Source of the DNA: Sphingomonadales bacterium
GTDB taxonomy: Bacteria; Pseudomonadota; Alphaproteobacteria; Sphingomonadales; Sphingomonadaceae
Direction of reading: 5' to 3'
Length of the DNA stretch: 64,000 bases
Assembly: GCA_027486415.1 (NCBI GenBank)
Contig: JAIXPC010000008.1
Location: forward strand, 1-64,000
Within the stretch, counting starts at the first letter, position 1; each line of letters opens with the position of its first letter. The notes below the pieces were generated by a model, which saw only the letters and a program-made list of their open reading frames with translations, had not been told where the DNA came from and ran no database searches. A program made the translations under genes and the position numbers. Positions 14,635 through 22,076 of the stretch are shown here, in pieces.

Positions 14635-17544
14635 TCACGCTGAAACGCCAAGGCTGGCAGCCAGATCGGCGCTGCGAAACGGCTTGGCCAAGCGCGGCAA
14701 ATCGGGCGTGATACCATCCGTGTTGGCGTATCCTGACACCACCAGGATCTTCATGTCGGGCCGTTGCCGCCGCAGTTTGTGGGCCAGATCGGTCCCGGTC
14801 ATTCCCGGCATGATATGATCGGTAACGAGGATGTCAGGGGCCAGCCCTTGACTGATCAGCGCCAGCGCCTCGCTGCCGGATGCCGCTTCCACCACGTCAT
14901 AGCCCAGCGCGGCCAGCATATAGGCCGTGGTCAGCCGCACCACCTCCTCATCATCGACCAGCAGAACAGTCCCGCGGCGGCTGACCGATACGGTTTCGCT
15001 GGCTTCGGACGCATCATGGGCAACCGGCGGCCCAGCCTGTGGCAGCCACATCTCCACCTCTGTGCCAAGGCCTGATTGGCTGGTAATCATGGTGGCACCT
15101 CCCAGTTGCTGGGTCAGCCCGTGCACCATCGACAGGCCGAGCCCGGTGCCCTTGCCGACACCCTTGGTGGAAAAAAACGGCTCCACCGCGCGGGAAAGCG
15201 TCGCCTTGTCCATGCCGTGCCCGGTATCGGCCACCGCCAGCGTGACATAGTCGCCAGCAGGCAGCCGGGTCGCATGGCCGGCCTCGACGCGCTTGACGCC
15301 CAACGTGATCGTCAATCGGCCACAGCCTGCCATGGCGTCGCGCGCGTTCACCACCAGGTTGAGTAGCGCCATTTCCAGCTGGTTGGCATCCGCCCGCGCC
15401 GGCGGCAGTTGGGCGTCGCGCTTGACCGTCAGCCTGATTTGCGGCCCCAGCGTGCTGTTCAGCAGCGCCGTCATGCCATCGACCAGTGCTGCGACGTCGA
15501 CAGCCACGGGCTGCAGCGGCTGGCGGCGGGCAAAGGCCAGCAGGCGCTGCACGAGGGCCCGGGCACGCTCGGCGGACTGGGCGGCACCGCTGATCAGCTG
15601 CTTTTCACGCGCGCCGCCCACATCCAGCGTCTGCAAAAGGTCGAGCGCACCGACGATCGGGGTGAGCAGGTTGTTGAAATCATGCGCCACCCCGCCAGTG
15701 AGCTGGCCCATCGCCTCCATCTTCTGGGATTGGCGGAGCGCCTCCTGCGCGGTCGCCAGTTCTTGCGCGGCCGCCCTTTCGGCCGTCACGTCACGGCCAC
15801 AGCCATAGAGGAAGACGCCATCTGTCACCGCCAGCCATGACAGGGTGCGCCATGTGCCGTCGCGGTGGCGATACCGGTTTTCAAACGGCGGCAGATCGGT
15901 CTGCCCTGCCATGCCCAATACGCGCATGGTGCGCTCACGGTCGTCAGGATGGATGAACTCGAGGCAGGAACGTCCGATCAGTTCCTCCTCTGCCAGCCCC
16001 AGCACCGATTGCCAGGCCGGGTTGACGGCACGGAACACGCCATCCGGGTCCGTTACGGCCAGCAGGTCGCGCGATGTCATCCACACCGTGTCACGCTCGG
16101 CCGTGCGCTTGTCGACCAGCGCCTCCAGCAGCTCGTTTGCCTCGCGAAGCCGCGCCTCGCTCGCCCGCAGCGCAGCTTCGGCGCGGGCGCGCTCCAGTGC
16201 CTCCCATGTTCGCTCTGCCGTCGCCTCGATCAGGTCGATCTCGATATCGCTCCAGGCGTGCGGGGCCGAACATTGCACCGAAATCGTCGCCACCAGCGCC
16301 CGACGCTTGACCAGCGGCACGGTGACCATCGCGCCGATATCGATGGCCGTCAGCGCGTCGGCATGGTCCGCCGTCACCGGGTGGTCGCGCACGTCGTCGA
16401 TCCGCAACGTTTTGCCGGCGCGCAGGATGGCCACCATCGGCATCCCATAATCAGACATCCGCACCTGCGGCGGCATCGGTGAGGTGTGGCTGTCGTGCCA
16501 GCCGCCGGAAAGGGCGGCGCGGTCGTGTGCCTCGTCGATATCGGCGTAGGTCACGCGCGACACGCCGAGCCGTTTGCCCAGCGCCCGGGTCGTCACTGCC
16601 ACCACCTCGTCGGCATCGACCAGATCACGCACGGCATCACCCAATTGCAAGAGGAAACTCTGGCGTGCCTCGCTCGCGCGCAGGCGATTGTCCGCCAACA
16701 CGCGCTCGGTCACGTCGCGATAGAAGATCGCCAGACCTTCCCCCACCGGAAAGGCGCGCATGTCCACCCAGGTGTCGCGCGCGTCGGGCCACATATAATT
16801 GTGCAACAGCGACACCGCCCGCCGTTCCGCCATCGCCGTCTTCCACAGTTGGGTCAGTTCGGGGGCGATATGAGGGTGAAGATCCCATGGCGTGTGACCG
16901 ATGAATTCGGCCTTGGGCCGCATTTCCATCTGCACCGCCTCCGCATTCATGTCGACATAGCGGAATTCGCTATCGAGCAACACGAACGCCTCCCCCATGT
17001 TGTCGAGCACGCCGTGCGCCCGGTCGCGTTCCTCGCGCAGGGCGGCCTCGGCCGCGGCGCGTTCCCGCTCCGCTGTCACGCGTGCGGTGGTTTCCACCAC
17101 CACCGCCAGCACGCCCATCGGCCGGCCGTCGTCACCGGGCAGCGGCGAATAATCGATGTCGAGCCAGCGCACCTCGTCTTGGCCGCAGCGATTGAAGGTG
17201 AACTGTCGGTCGCGATACTCCAGTGTGCCGCCGGCCAGCGCCACATCCATTACCCGGCGGTGAAAAGCGGCCATTTCGGGCCAGCCATCGAACACCGAAC
17301 GGCCCAGCATTCCCGGATGGCGCACGCCGGCCAGATCGGCGTAGGCATCATTGTAGATCATGGTGCCATCGCGGCCCCACAGCACGACCATCGGCACCGG
17401 TGATTTCAGCACGATGGCACTGGCGGTTCGCAGGCTCGCCGGCCAGGTTTCCATCGCACCCACTGCGCTTGCGGCCCAATCGAAAGCCGCAATCAATTCC
17501 GCCGCATCCCCCAGCGGCATTGACAGACAGGCGTCATCCGCCAC
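14635..17544 (-). CDS. Soluble hybrid histidine kinase with PAS/GAF sensors
   Basis: About 968 residues with no membrane helix. Domains in order: a PAS domain (FDWAASAVGAMETWPASLRTA start, VVLWGRDGTMIYNDAYADLAG), a second PAS (VLDNMGEAFVLLDSEFRYVDMN), a GAF domain (LLQLGDAVRDLVDADEVVAVTTRALG), a third PAS (LLAVTDPDGVFRAVNPAW), then the kinase core with His in GGVAHDFNNLLTPI, N-box LLNLVVNARDAM and GKGTGLGLSMVHG. A C-terminal receiver follows with LLVDDEE and DHIMPGMTG. The core is closely related to the next two kinases in the window. GTG 17544 was chosen because GCAGGAG lies 5 nt upstream; the ORF-track start is 32 codons earlier, and an ATG at 17520 is another option. The gene is divergent from a glycosidase gene. 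Confidence 0.9.
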   Translation of the reverse strand: MADDACLSMPLGDAAELIAAFDWAASAVGAMETWPASLRTASAIVLKSPVPMVVLWGRDGTMIYNDAYADLAGVRHPGMLGRSVFDGWPEMAAFHRRVMDVALAGGTLEYRDRQFTFNRCGQDEVRWLDIDYSPLPGDDGRPMGVLAVVVETTARVTAERERAAAEAALREERDRAHGVLDNMGEAFVLLDSEFRYVDMNAEAVQMEMRPKAEFIGHTPWDLHPHIAPELTQLWKTAMAERRAVSLLHNYMWPDARDTWVDMRAFPVGEGLAIFYRDVTERVLADNRLRASEARQSFLLQLGDAVRDLVDADEVVAVTTRALGKRLGVSRVTYADIDEAHDRAALSGGWHDSHTSPMPPQVRMSDYGMPMVAILRAGKTLRIDDVRDHPVTADHADALTAIDIGAMVTVPLVKRRALVATISVQCSAPHAWSDIEIDLIEATAERTWEALERARAEAALRASEARLREANELLEALVDKRTAERDTVWMTSRDLLAVTDPDGVFRAVNPAWQSVLGLAEEELIGRSCLEFIHPDDRERTMRVLGMAGQTDLPPFENRYRHRDGTWRTLSWLAVTDGVFLYGCGRDVTAERAAAQELATAQEALRQSQKMEAMGQLTGGVAHDFNNLLTPIVGALDLLQTLDVGGAREKQLISGAAQSAERARALVQRLLAFARRQPLQPVAVDVAALVDGMTALLNSTLGPQIRLTVKRDAQLPPARADANQLEMALLNLVVNARDAMAGCGRLTITLGVKRVEAGHATRLPAGDYVTLAVADTGHGMDKATLSRAVEPFFSTKGVGKGTGLGLSMVHGLTQQLGGATMITSQSGLGTEVEMWLPQAGPPVAHDASEASETVSVSRRGTVLLVDDEEVVRLTTAYMLAALGYDVVEAASGSEALALISQGLAPDILVTDHIMPGMTGTDLAHKLRRQRPDMKILVVSGYANTDGITPDLPRLAKPFRSADLAASLGVSA

Positions 17545-17675
17545 GCGCGCTCCTGCACTCGACCCCTCGCCTGACGAGGATACGGCGCCGGATACGCACT
17601 TGTGACCTTGTGGAATCCACTCGTCGCATTTTCGTTCCAAACAAGCACATTCTGTATCGCTTCAGGTTCAGAACA

Positions 17676-17689
17676 GGGTATTATTACCC
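17676..17689. promoter_or_regulatory. Short inverted repeat GGGTA-N4-TACCC upstream of glycosidase gene
   Basis: A 5-bp inverted repeat lies 26-40 bp before the ATG of the glycosidase gene in the A+T-richer divergent region shared with the kinase gene. It could be an operator or fall near the promoter. The short arms make the call weak. Confidence 0.25.
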
Positions 17690-17715
17690 ATCAACACCCT
17701 TGGCAGGGGATCAAG

Positions 17716-18807
17716 ATGAGCGTCTCAGTTTGGCCGATTGCGGCGGCGCGTGACTGGCAGGCCCGCATGGGCTGGCAAGTCGGCTGCAATTTCACCCCTT
17801 CCTATGCCATCAACCAGATCGAGATGTGGCACGCCGCCAGTTTTGATCTGGCAGCGATCGAACGTGAACTCGATCTTGCCGCCAGTCTCGGCCTCAACGC
17901 CGTGCGCGTCTATCTGCATGATCTACTCTGGCTGGAAGACGCCGATGCCTTCCTGCGCCGCATCGATCTGTTCCTGGCCGCTGCTGCCCATCGCGGCATC
18001 CGCACCATGCTGGTGCTGTTCGACAGCTGCTGGGACGAAGAACCGACGCTGGGCCCGCAAAAGGCGCCTTTGCCCGGGGTCCACAACAGTGGCTGGGTGC
18101 AGTCGCCCGGCCCGCGCGTTCTGGCCGATGCCAGCCAGCATGATCGGCTGCAGGCCTATGTTGAACATGTCGTCGGCCGTTTTGCCAACGATGATCGCGT
18201 GCTGGCCTGGGACATCTGGAACGAACCGGACAATGGCCCGGATGTCGCCCTGTGTGCGCCCGAAATACTGGCCGCGAAGGCCGCGCTGGTCCTCCCACTG
18301 CTCACCGAAGCATTCCAATGGGCGCGCAGCCAGCGCCCCACCCAGCCGCTCACCAGTGGCATCTGGCTTGGCGACTGGTCGGCCCCGCACCTGTTGTCCG
18401 ACATCCAGTCGGCCCAGATCGCCAATTCAGACGTGATATCGTTCCACAACTATGGCGATCCGGCCGACTTCGCCCAGCGCATCGAATGGCTGAAAGTGTT
18501 CAACCGGCCAATCCTGTGCACCGAATTCATGGCCCGGCCCACTGGCTCCACGTTCGAAGCCATCCTGCCCATCGCCATGGCACACGGGGTCGGTGCCTTC
18601 TGCTGGGGCCTCGTGAAGGGCAAGACCCAGACTCACCTGCCGTGGGACAGTTGGCACACGCCCTATCCCGATGGCCCACACGGCCCGTGGTTCCACGACA
18701 TTTTCGAAACCGACGGCACCGCCCATGACGAGGCCGAGGTTGAGTTCATCCGGATGCTGACCGCCATCGCCGCAGGCCTGCACTTGGACGACGCCGAAGC
18801 CGCCTGA
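17716..18807 (+). CDS. GH5-like (beta/alpha)8 glycoside hydrolase
   Basis: A 363-residue protein with the features of clan GH-A glycosidases: WDIWNEPDNGP carries the acid/base Glu near residue 177 and ILCTEFMARP the nucleophile Glu near 275. GVGAFCWGLVKGKTQT and LPWDSW lie in the late barrel strands. Similar proteins are annotated as cellulase-family or 1,4-beta-xylanase-like. No signal peptide is visible, so it probably acts in the cytoplasm on imported oligosaccharides. The ATG at 17716 follows AGGGGA; the ORF-track frame starts 38 codons earlier without a better site. A convergent methyltransferase gene follows 9 bp later. Confidence 0.82.
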   Translation: MSVSVWPIAAARDWQARMGWQVGCNFTPSYAINQIEMWHAASFDLAAIERELDLAASLGLNAVRVYLHDLLWLEDADAFLRRIDLFLAAAAHRGIRTMLVLFDSCWDEEPTLGPQKAPLPGVHNSGWVQSPGPRVLADASQHDRLQAYVEHVVGRFANDDRVLAWDIWNEPDNGPDVALCAPEILAAKAALVLPLLTEAFQWARSQRPTQPLTSGIWLGDWSAPHLLSDIQSAQIANSDVISFHNYGDPADFAQRIEWLKVFNRPILCTEFMARPTGSTFEAILPIAMAHGVGAFCWGLVKGKTQTHLPWDSWHTPYPDGPHGPWFHDIFETDGTAHDEAEVEFIRMLTAIAAGLHLDDAEAA

Positions 18808-18835
18808 CGCCAAACCTCACTCGCGGCGTTTGGCG
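18808..18835. terminator. Hairpin between convergent genes
   Basis: CGCCAAAC and GTTTGGCG form an 8-bp stem with a 12-nt loop at the junction of the glycosidase and methyltransferase genes, overlapping the end of the latter. No T-run is present, so termination in either direction is only plausible. Confidence 0.35.
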
Positions 18836-19767
18836 GACGGACTGATCACTGCGCCAGCCAGCGCGATGCGGTCGACGCCGGCATAGGCGGGCGTGGCGAG
18901 TTCCTCGCCATAAACGTCGGGATCGATGTGGCGCATGTCGATGCGACAGCCGGGCGCAGCCTCTGCAAGGGCATCCGGCAAGGGATCACGCCCGGCCCGG
19001 ATCGGCGTGCCGGTGAACAGCAGGAAATGGCCATCCGGATCCAGCCGCGGCACAGCCTCGGCCACCAGCGCCAGCGCCAGATCAAGGCCATGGCGACCGC
19101 CGCCATCACGATATAGCCGACCTTCGGGATCGATCATGAACGGCGGGTTGGACATGGCAGCCGCGATCCGGTCCGGAACCCCGTCCAACCCGCGCCCTTC
19201 GATGAATTGCACGGCAACGCCGTTGTGGCGGGCGTTGGCTCGTGCCAGCGTTAGCGCCGCCGGATTTGGATCCACCGCGAACACGTTGGCATCGGGCAAC
19301 GCCAGCGCCGTCAGAATGGCTGCCACGCCGGCGCCGGTGCCGATGTCGACGTGGACGCCATCCAGCGGACCACGCCCACGCTCAGCAGCGATGAAATCGG
19401 CAAAGCGATAAGAGTCCGGGCCCAGGAACACGCTGTCTTCCGCTTGGGTGGGATAAGCGGAGTGGAGGAACAGGCAGCCCTGCAGACGGGCGGCACGCAG
19501 GCGACTGCGGGCGCGGTCACCTTCGAGCGCCAGCATGCCGGCGCGCTGCAGCATGGCGACCAGATCCGGATCGGCACGATCGGGATCAAAGCTGCGGCTC
19601 CAGCCCATGATCTCGTCGCGTTGCTCGGGCGGCGGCAGATCGGGCTGGGTCAGTCGATTGGCATGACTGAAGGGTGCTGGCGGCACAAAGTCGTGATCGC
19701 GTTCATCGAGCCATGACAACAGATCGACAAGGGCGGCTTCGGCATCGGGCGTGGCAATTGCGGTCAT
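18817..19767 (-). CDS. SAM-dependent methyltransferase (HemK/RlmG-like class I)
   Basis: A 316-residue protein with a class I methyltransferase fold in the C-terminal two thirds. VHVDIGTGAGVAAILTAL is motif I, VFAVDPNPAALTLARANAR is the acidic loop, and MSNPPFMID is the NPPY/F motif typical of enzymes that methylate amide or ring nitrogens, such as HemK/PrmC, RsmC or TrmN6. The N-terminal 100 residues form a separate domain, as in N5-glutamine methyltransferases and 23S rRNA methyltransferases. The substrate (protein glutamine, rRNA or tRNA) cannot be decided. The gene starts at an ATG with a GGAG immediately before it and is divergent from the symporter gene. Confidence 0.8.
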   Translation of the reverse strand: MTAIATPDAEAALVDLLSWLDERDHDFVPPAPFSHANRLTQPDLPPPEQRDEIMGWSRSFDPDRADPDLVAMLQRAGMLALEGDRARSRLRAARLQGCLFLHSAYPTQAEDSVFLGPDSYRFADFIAAERGRGPLDGVHVDIGTGAGVAAILTALALPDANVFAVDPNPAALTLARANARHNGVAVQFIEGRGLDGVPDRIAAAMSNPPFMIDPEGRLYRDGGGRHGLDLALALVAEAVPRLDPDGHFLLFTGTPIRAGRDPLPDALAEAAPGCRIDMRHIDPDVYGEELATPAYAGVDRIALAGAVISPSAKRRE

Positions 19768-19863
19768 CTCCGGCCAACGGTGCAGCCCGGCCGAGAGTTC
19801 CAGCCGAAGTTGTTGGCAAGATGGGCGGAACTTTGCCCGTCCCTGCCCTGTTGACGTTGCGAA

Positions 19864-21105
19864 ATGGACATTTCCAACGCCCCGGTGCGCGCGCCGCGCG
19901 GATCGCAGCGGCCGCTGCTGATCCTGGCCGGGCTGGTGGCTGGCCTTGTCTGCGGCACGCTGGCCGCCGGAACCGAGGCCGCTCGCCCGCTGCTTGCCGC
20001 CAGTCGCCCCATCGGCCGGCTGTGGCTGAACGGCCTGACCATGACGGTTGTGCCGCTGGTCTTCGCGCTCCTTGTCGGCGGCATGGCCGGGGCTGCCCGA
20101 TCGGCCTCGACCGGTATCGCGCGCCGCGCCATCGCCTGGTTCGCCACGTTGCTGGTGGCCGCTTCGTTCGCCAGTGCTGCCCTTACCCCACTGGCCCTGA
20201 CAGCATGGCCGCAGCCGCCTGGGGCCGAAGCGCTCGCACTGGCCGCACCCGCCGCGCTTCCGGCGGCAGACCCCGCGCCCTGGTATGAGAATATCCTGCC
20301 CGCCAACCCGGTGCGGGCTGCGGCCGATGGCGCAATGGTGCCGATCGTGGTGTTCGCGCTGCTGCTAGGGCTTGCCCTGGCACGGGTGGAGGCACTGCCA
20401 CGCTCTGCCCTGCTCGCTGCCATCTCGGCCCTGGGCCAGGCCATGCTGGTGATCGTCGACTGGATCCTGTGGTTGGCGCCCGTTGGCGTTTTTGCGCTGG
20501 CCATCGGGGTCGGGCTGGCAGCCGGTGCCGGCGTTGCGGGCGTGCTGGTTCATTATGTCGTCACCGTCATCGCCGCCTGCCTGATGGCCACCGTGATCGC
20601 CATTGTCTGCGCGGTGGTGGCAGGGCGCATCTCGCCGCTCTCCTTCGTTCGTGCTGCGCTGCCGGCGCAGATTGTCGCCGGCGCAACCCAATCCTCGCTG
20701 GCCGCACTGCCGGCCATGATTGCCGCGGCGACGCCAATGGGGGTGGATCGCGCCACTGCCGGCATGGTGCTGCCCCTGTCGGTCTCCCTTTTCAGGATGG
20801 CCAGCGCAGCGGCCAATGTAACGGTCGCCATCTATCTTGCCGGTCTGCACGGCATTGCCTTGCCGGTGACGGCGCTGCTGGCCGGCGCGGCGGTGGCGGC
20901 AACGGTCAGCATCGCGGCTGTCGGCCTGCCGGCGCAGGTGTCGTTCATTGCGGTGATCGCCCCGGTGTGCCTGGCCATGGGCGTGCCGATCACCCTGCTG
21001 CCGCTGTTGATGGCAATCGAAACCATCCCCGACATGTTCCGCACCATCGGCAACGTCACCGGCGGGCTGGCCGTCACCCGAATCAGCGGGCGCGATGCCT
21101 CATGA
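19864..21105 (+). CDS. Dicarboxylate/amino acid:cation symporter (DAACS/SDF family)
   Basis: About 413 residues with eight or more hydrophobic segments. LNGLTMTVVPLVFALLVGG matches the conserved early helix of GltP/DctA-type carriers, YENILPANPVRAAADGAMVPIVVFALLLGLAL the central helix, and GATQSSLAALPAMI the serine-rich reentrant loop (usually TxSSxATLP). MGVPITLLPLLMAIETIPDMFRTIGNVTGGL is the second reentrant loop and last helix. It likely imports C4-dicarboxylates or acidic amino acids with sodium ions or protons. The stop overlaps the next start (ATGA), so it is coupled to the BrkB-family gene. Confidence 0.88.
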   Translation: MDISNAPVRAPRGSQRPLLILAGLVAGLVCGTLAAGTEAARPLLAASRPIGRLWLNGLTMTVVPLVFALLVGGMAGAARSASTGIARRAIAWFATLLVAASFASAALTPLALTAWPQPPGAEALALAAPAALPAADPAPWYENILPANPVRAAADGAMVPIVVFALLLGLALARVEALPRSALLAAISALGQAMLVIVDWILWLAPVGVFALAIGVGLAAGAGVAGVLVHYVVTVIAACLMATVIAIVCAVVAGRISPLSFVRAALPAQIVAGATQSSLAALPAMIAAATPMGVDRATAGMVLPLSVSLFRMASAAANVTVAIYLAGLHGIALPVTALLAGAAVAATVSIAAVGLPAQVSFIAVIAPVCLAMGVPITLLPLLMAIETIPDMFRTIGNVTGGLAVTRISGRDAS

Positions 21106-22076
21106 GCAATGATGGCCGCAGCGCCAGCCGCCCCTGGCACATGCCGCCGCGCGCGTTGATCGCGATCGCCCGGCGAACGGTTGCCGAAGCGATCAATGAC
21201 AACATCGGTCTGATTGCTGCCGGGGTCGCCTTTTACGGGTTTCTGGCGCTGGTGCCGTTCCTGGCCGCGGTGGTTCTGGTCTATGGGGTTGCCGCCGATC
21301 CGGCGACGGTCGAACGCCATGTCAGCGCGCTGACCGAAGTCATGCCTGCTGACGTCGCGGGGCTGATCGGCGATCAGCTGCATCAGGTGGTGGCCACGTC
21401 GGGCGAGAAAAAGGGCATCGGCATCGCCGCAGCGCTGGCGCTGGCCCTGTTCAGCGCCCGCAACGGCGCAGGCGCAATCATCACCGCGCTGAACGTCGCC
21501 TATGAGGAGGATGAGAAACGCAGTTTCGTTATCGTCACCCTGCTCGCCATCGCGATGACGGCAGCGGCGGTGCTGCTGGCCATTGTTGCGGTGGTGGCCA
21601 TCACGGCCTTTGGTCATGTGGAGAGCCTGTTCCCCGGCACACCCGACTGGCTGACCATGCTCGGCACCATGACCGCCTATGCCGTGCTGCTGCTTGCCGG
21701 CGCGGCCGCGGCGGCGACGCTCTATCGTTACGGCCCGTCACGCCAAAAGGCGAAATGGGTGTGGCTGACACCCGGATCGTTGCTGGCTGCTGTGCTCTGG
21801 TTGGCCATCACGATCGGTTTCGGCATCTATGTTGACCATTTCGGCGATTACGGTGCCACCTATGGTTCGCTGGGCGCGGTGATCGTGACGCTGACCTGGC
21901 TGTTCCTGTCGAGCTATGCCCTGTTGCTGGGCGCAGAGCTGAACAGCGAGTTCGAACATCAGACCGCGCATGACAGCACCGGGGCCGGCGCGCCGCTGGG
22001 CGCGCGAGGCGCATGGGTGGCTGACCATGTGGCTAGCTCGCCAACAACGCCCGATCCGGCTGATAGGCAGCGCTGA
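21102..22076 (+). CDS. YihY/BrkB (UPF0761) family membrane protein
   Basis: A 324-residue inner-membrane protein with six hydrophobic segments. IGLIAAGVAFYGFLALVPFLAAVVLVYG is the family signature in helix 1. GIAAALALALFSARNGAGAIITALNVAYEEDEKRSF and the C-terminal LTWLFLSSYALLLGAELNSEFEHQ also match. Members were once called ribonuclease BN by error; their function is unresolved. The start is inside the ORF-track frame: the ATG at 21102 overlaps the symporter stop by 4 bp. The 3' end overlaps the convergent GH1-RmlD gene by 44 bp. Confidence 0.88.
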   Translation: MSNDGRSASRPWHMPPRALIAIARRTVAEAINDNIGLIAAGVAFYGFLALVPFLAAVVLVYGVAADPATVERHVSALTEVMPADVAGLIGDQLHQVVATSGEKKGIGIAAALALALFSARNGAGAIITALNVAYEEDEKRSFVIVTLLAIAMTAAAVLLAIVAVVAITAFGHVESLFPGTPDWLTMLGTMTAYAVLLLAGAAAAATLYRYGPSRQKAKWVWLTPGSLLAAVLWLAITIGFGIYVDHFGDYGATYGSLGAVIVTLTWLFLSSYALLLGAELNSEFEHQTAHDSTGAGAPLGARGAWVADHVASSPTTPDPADRQR

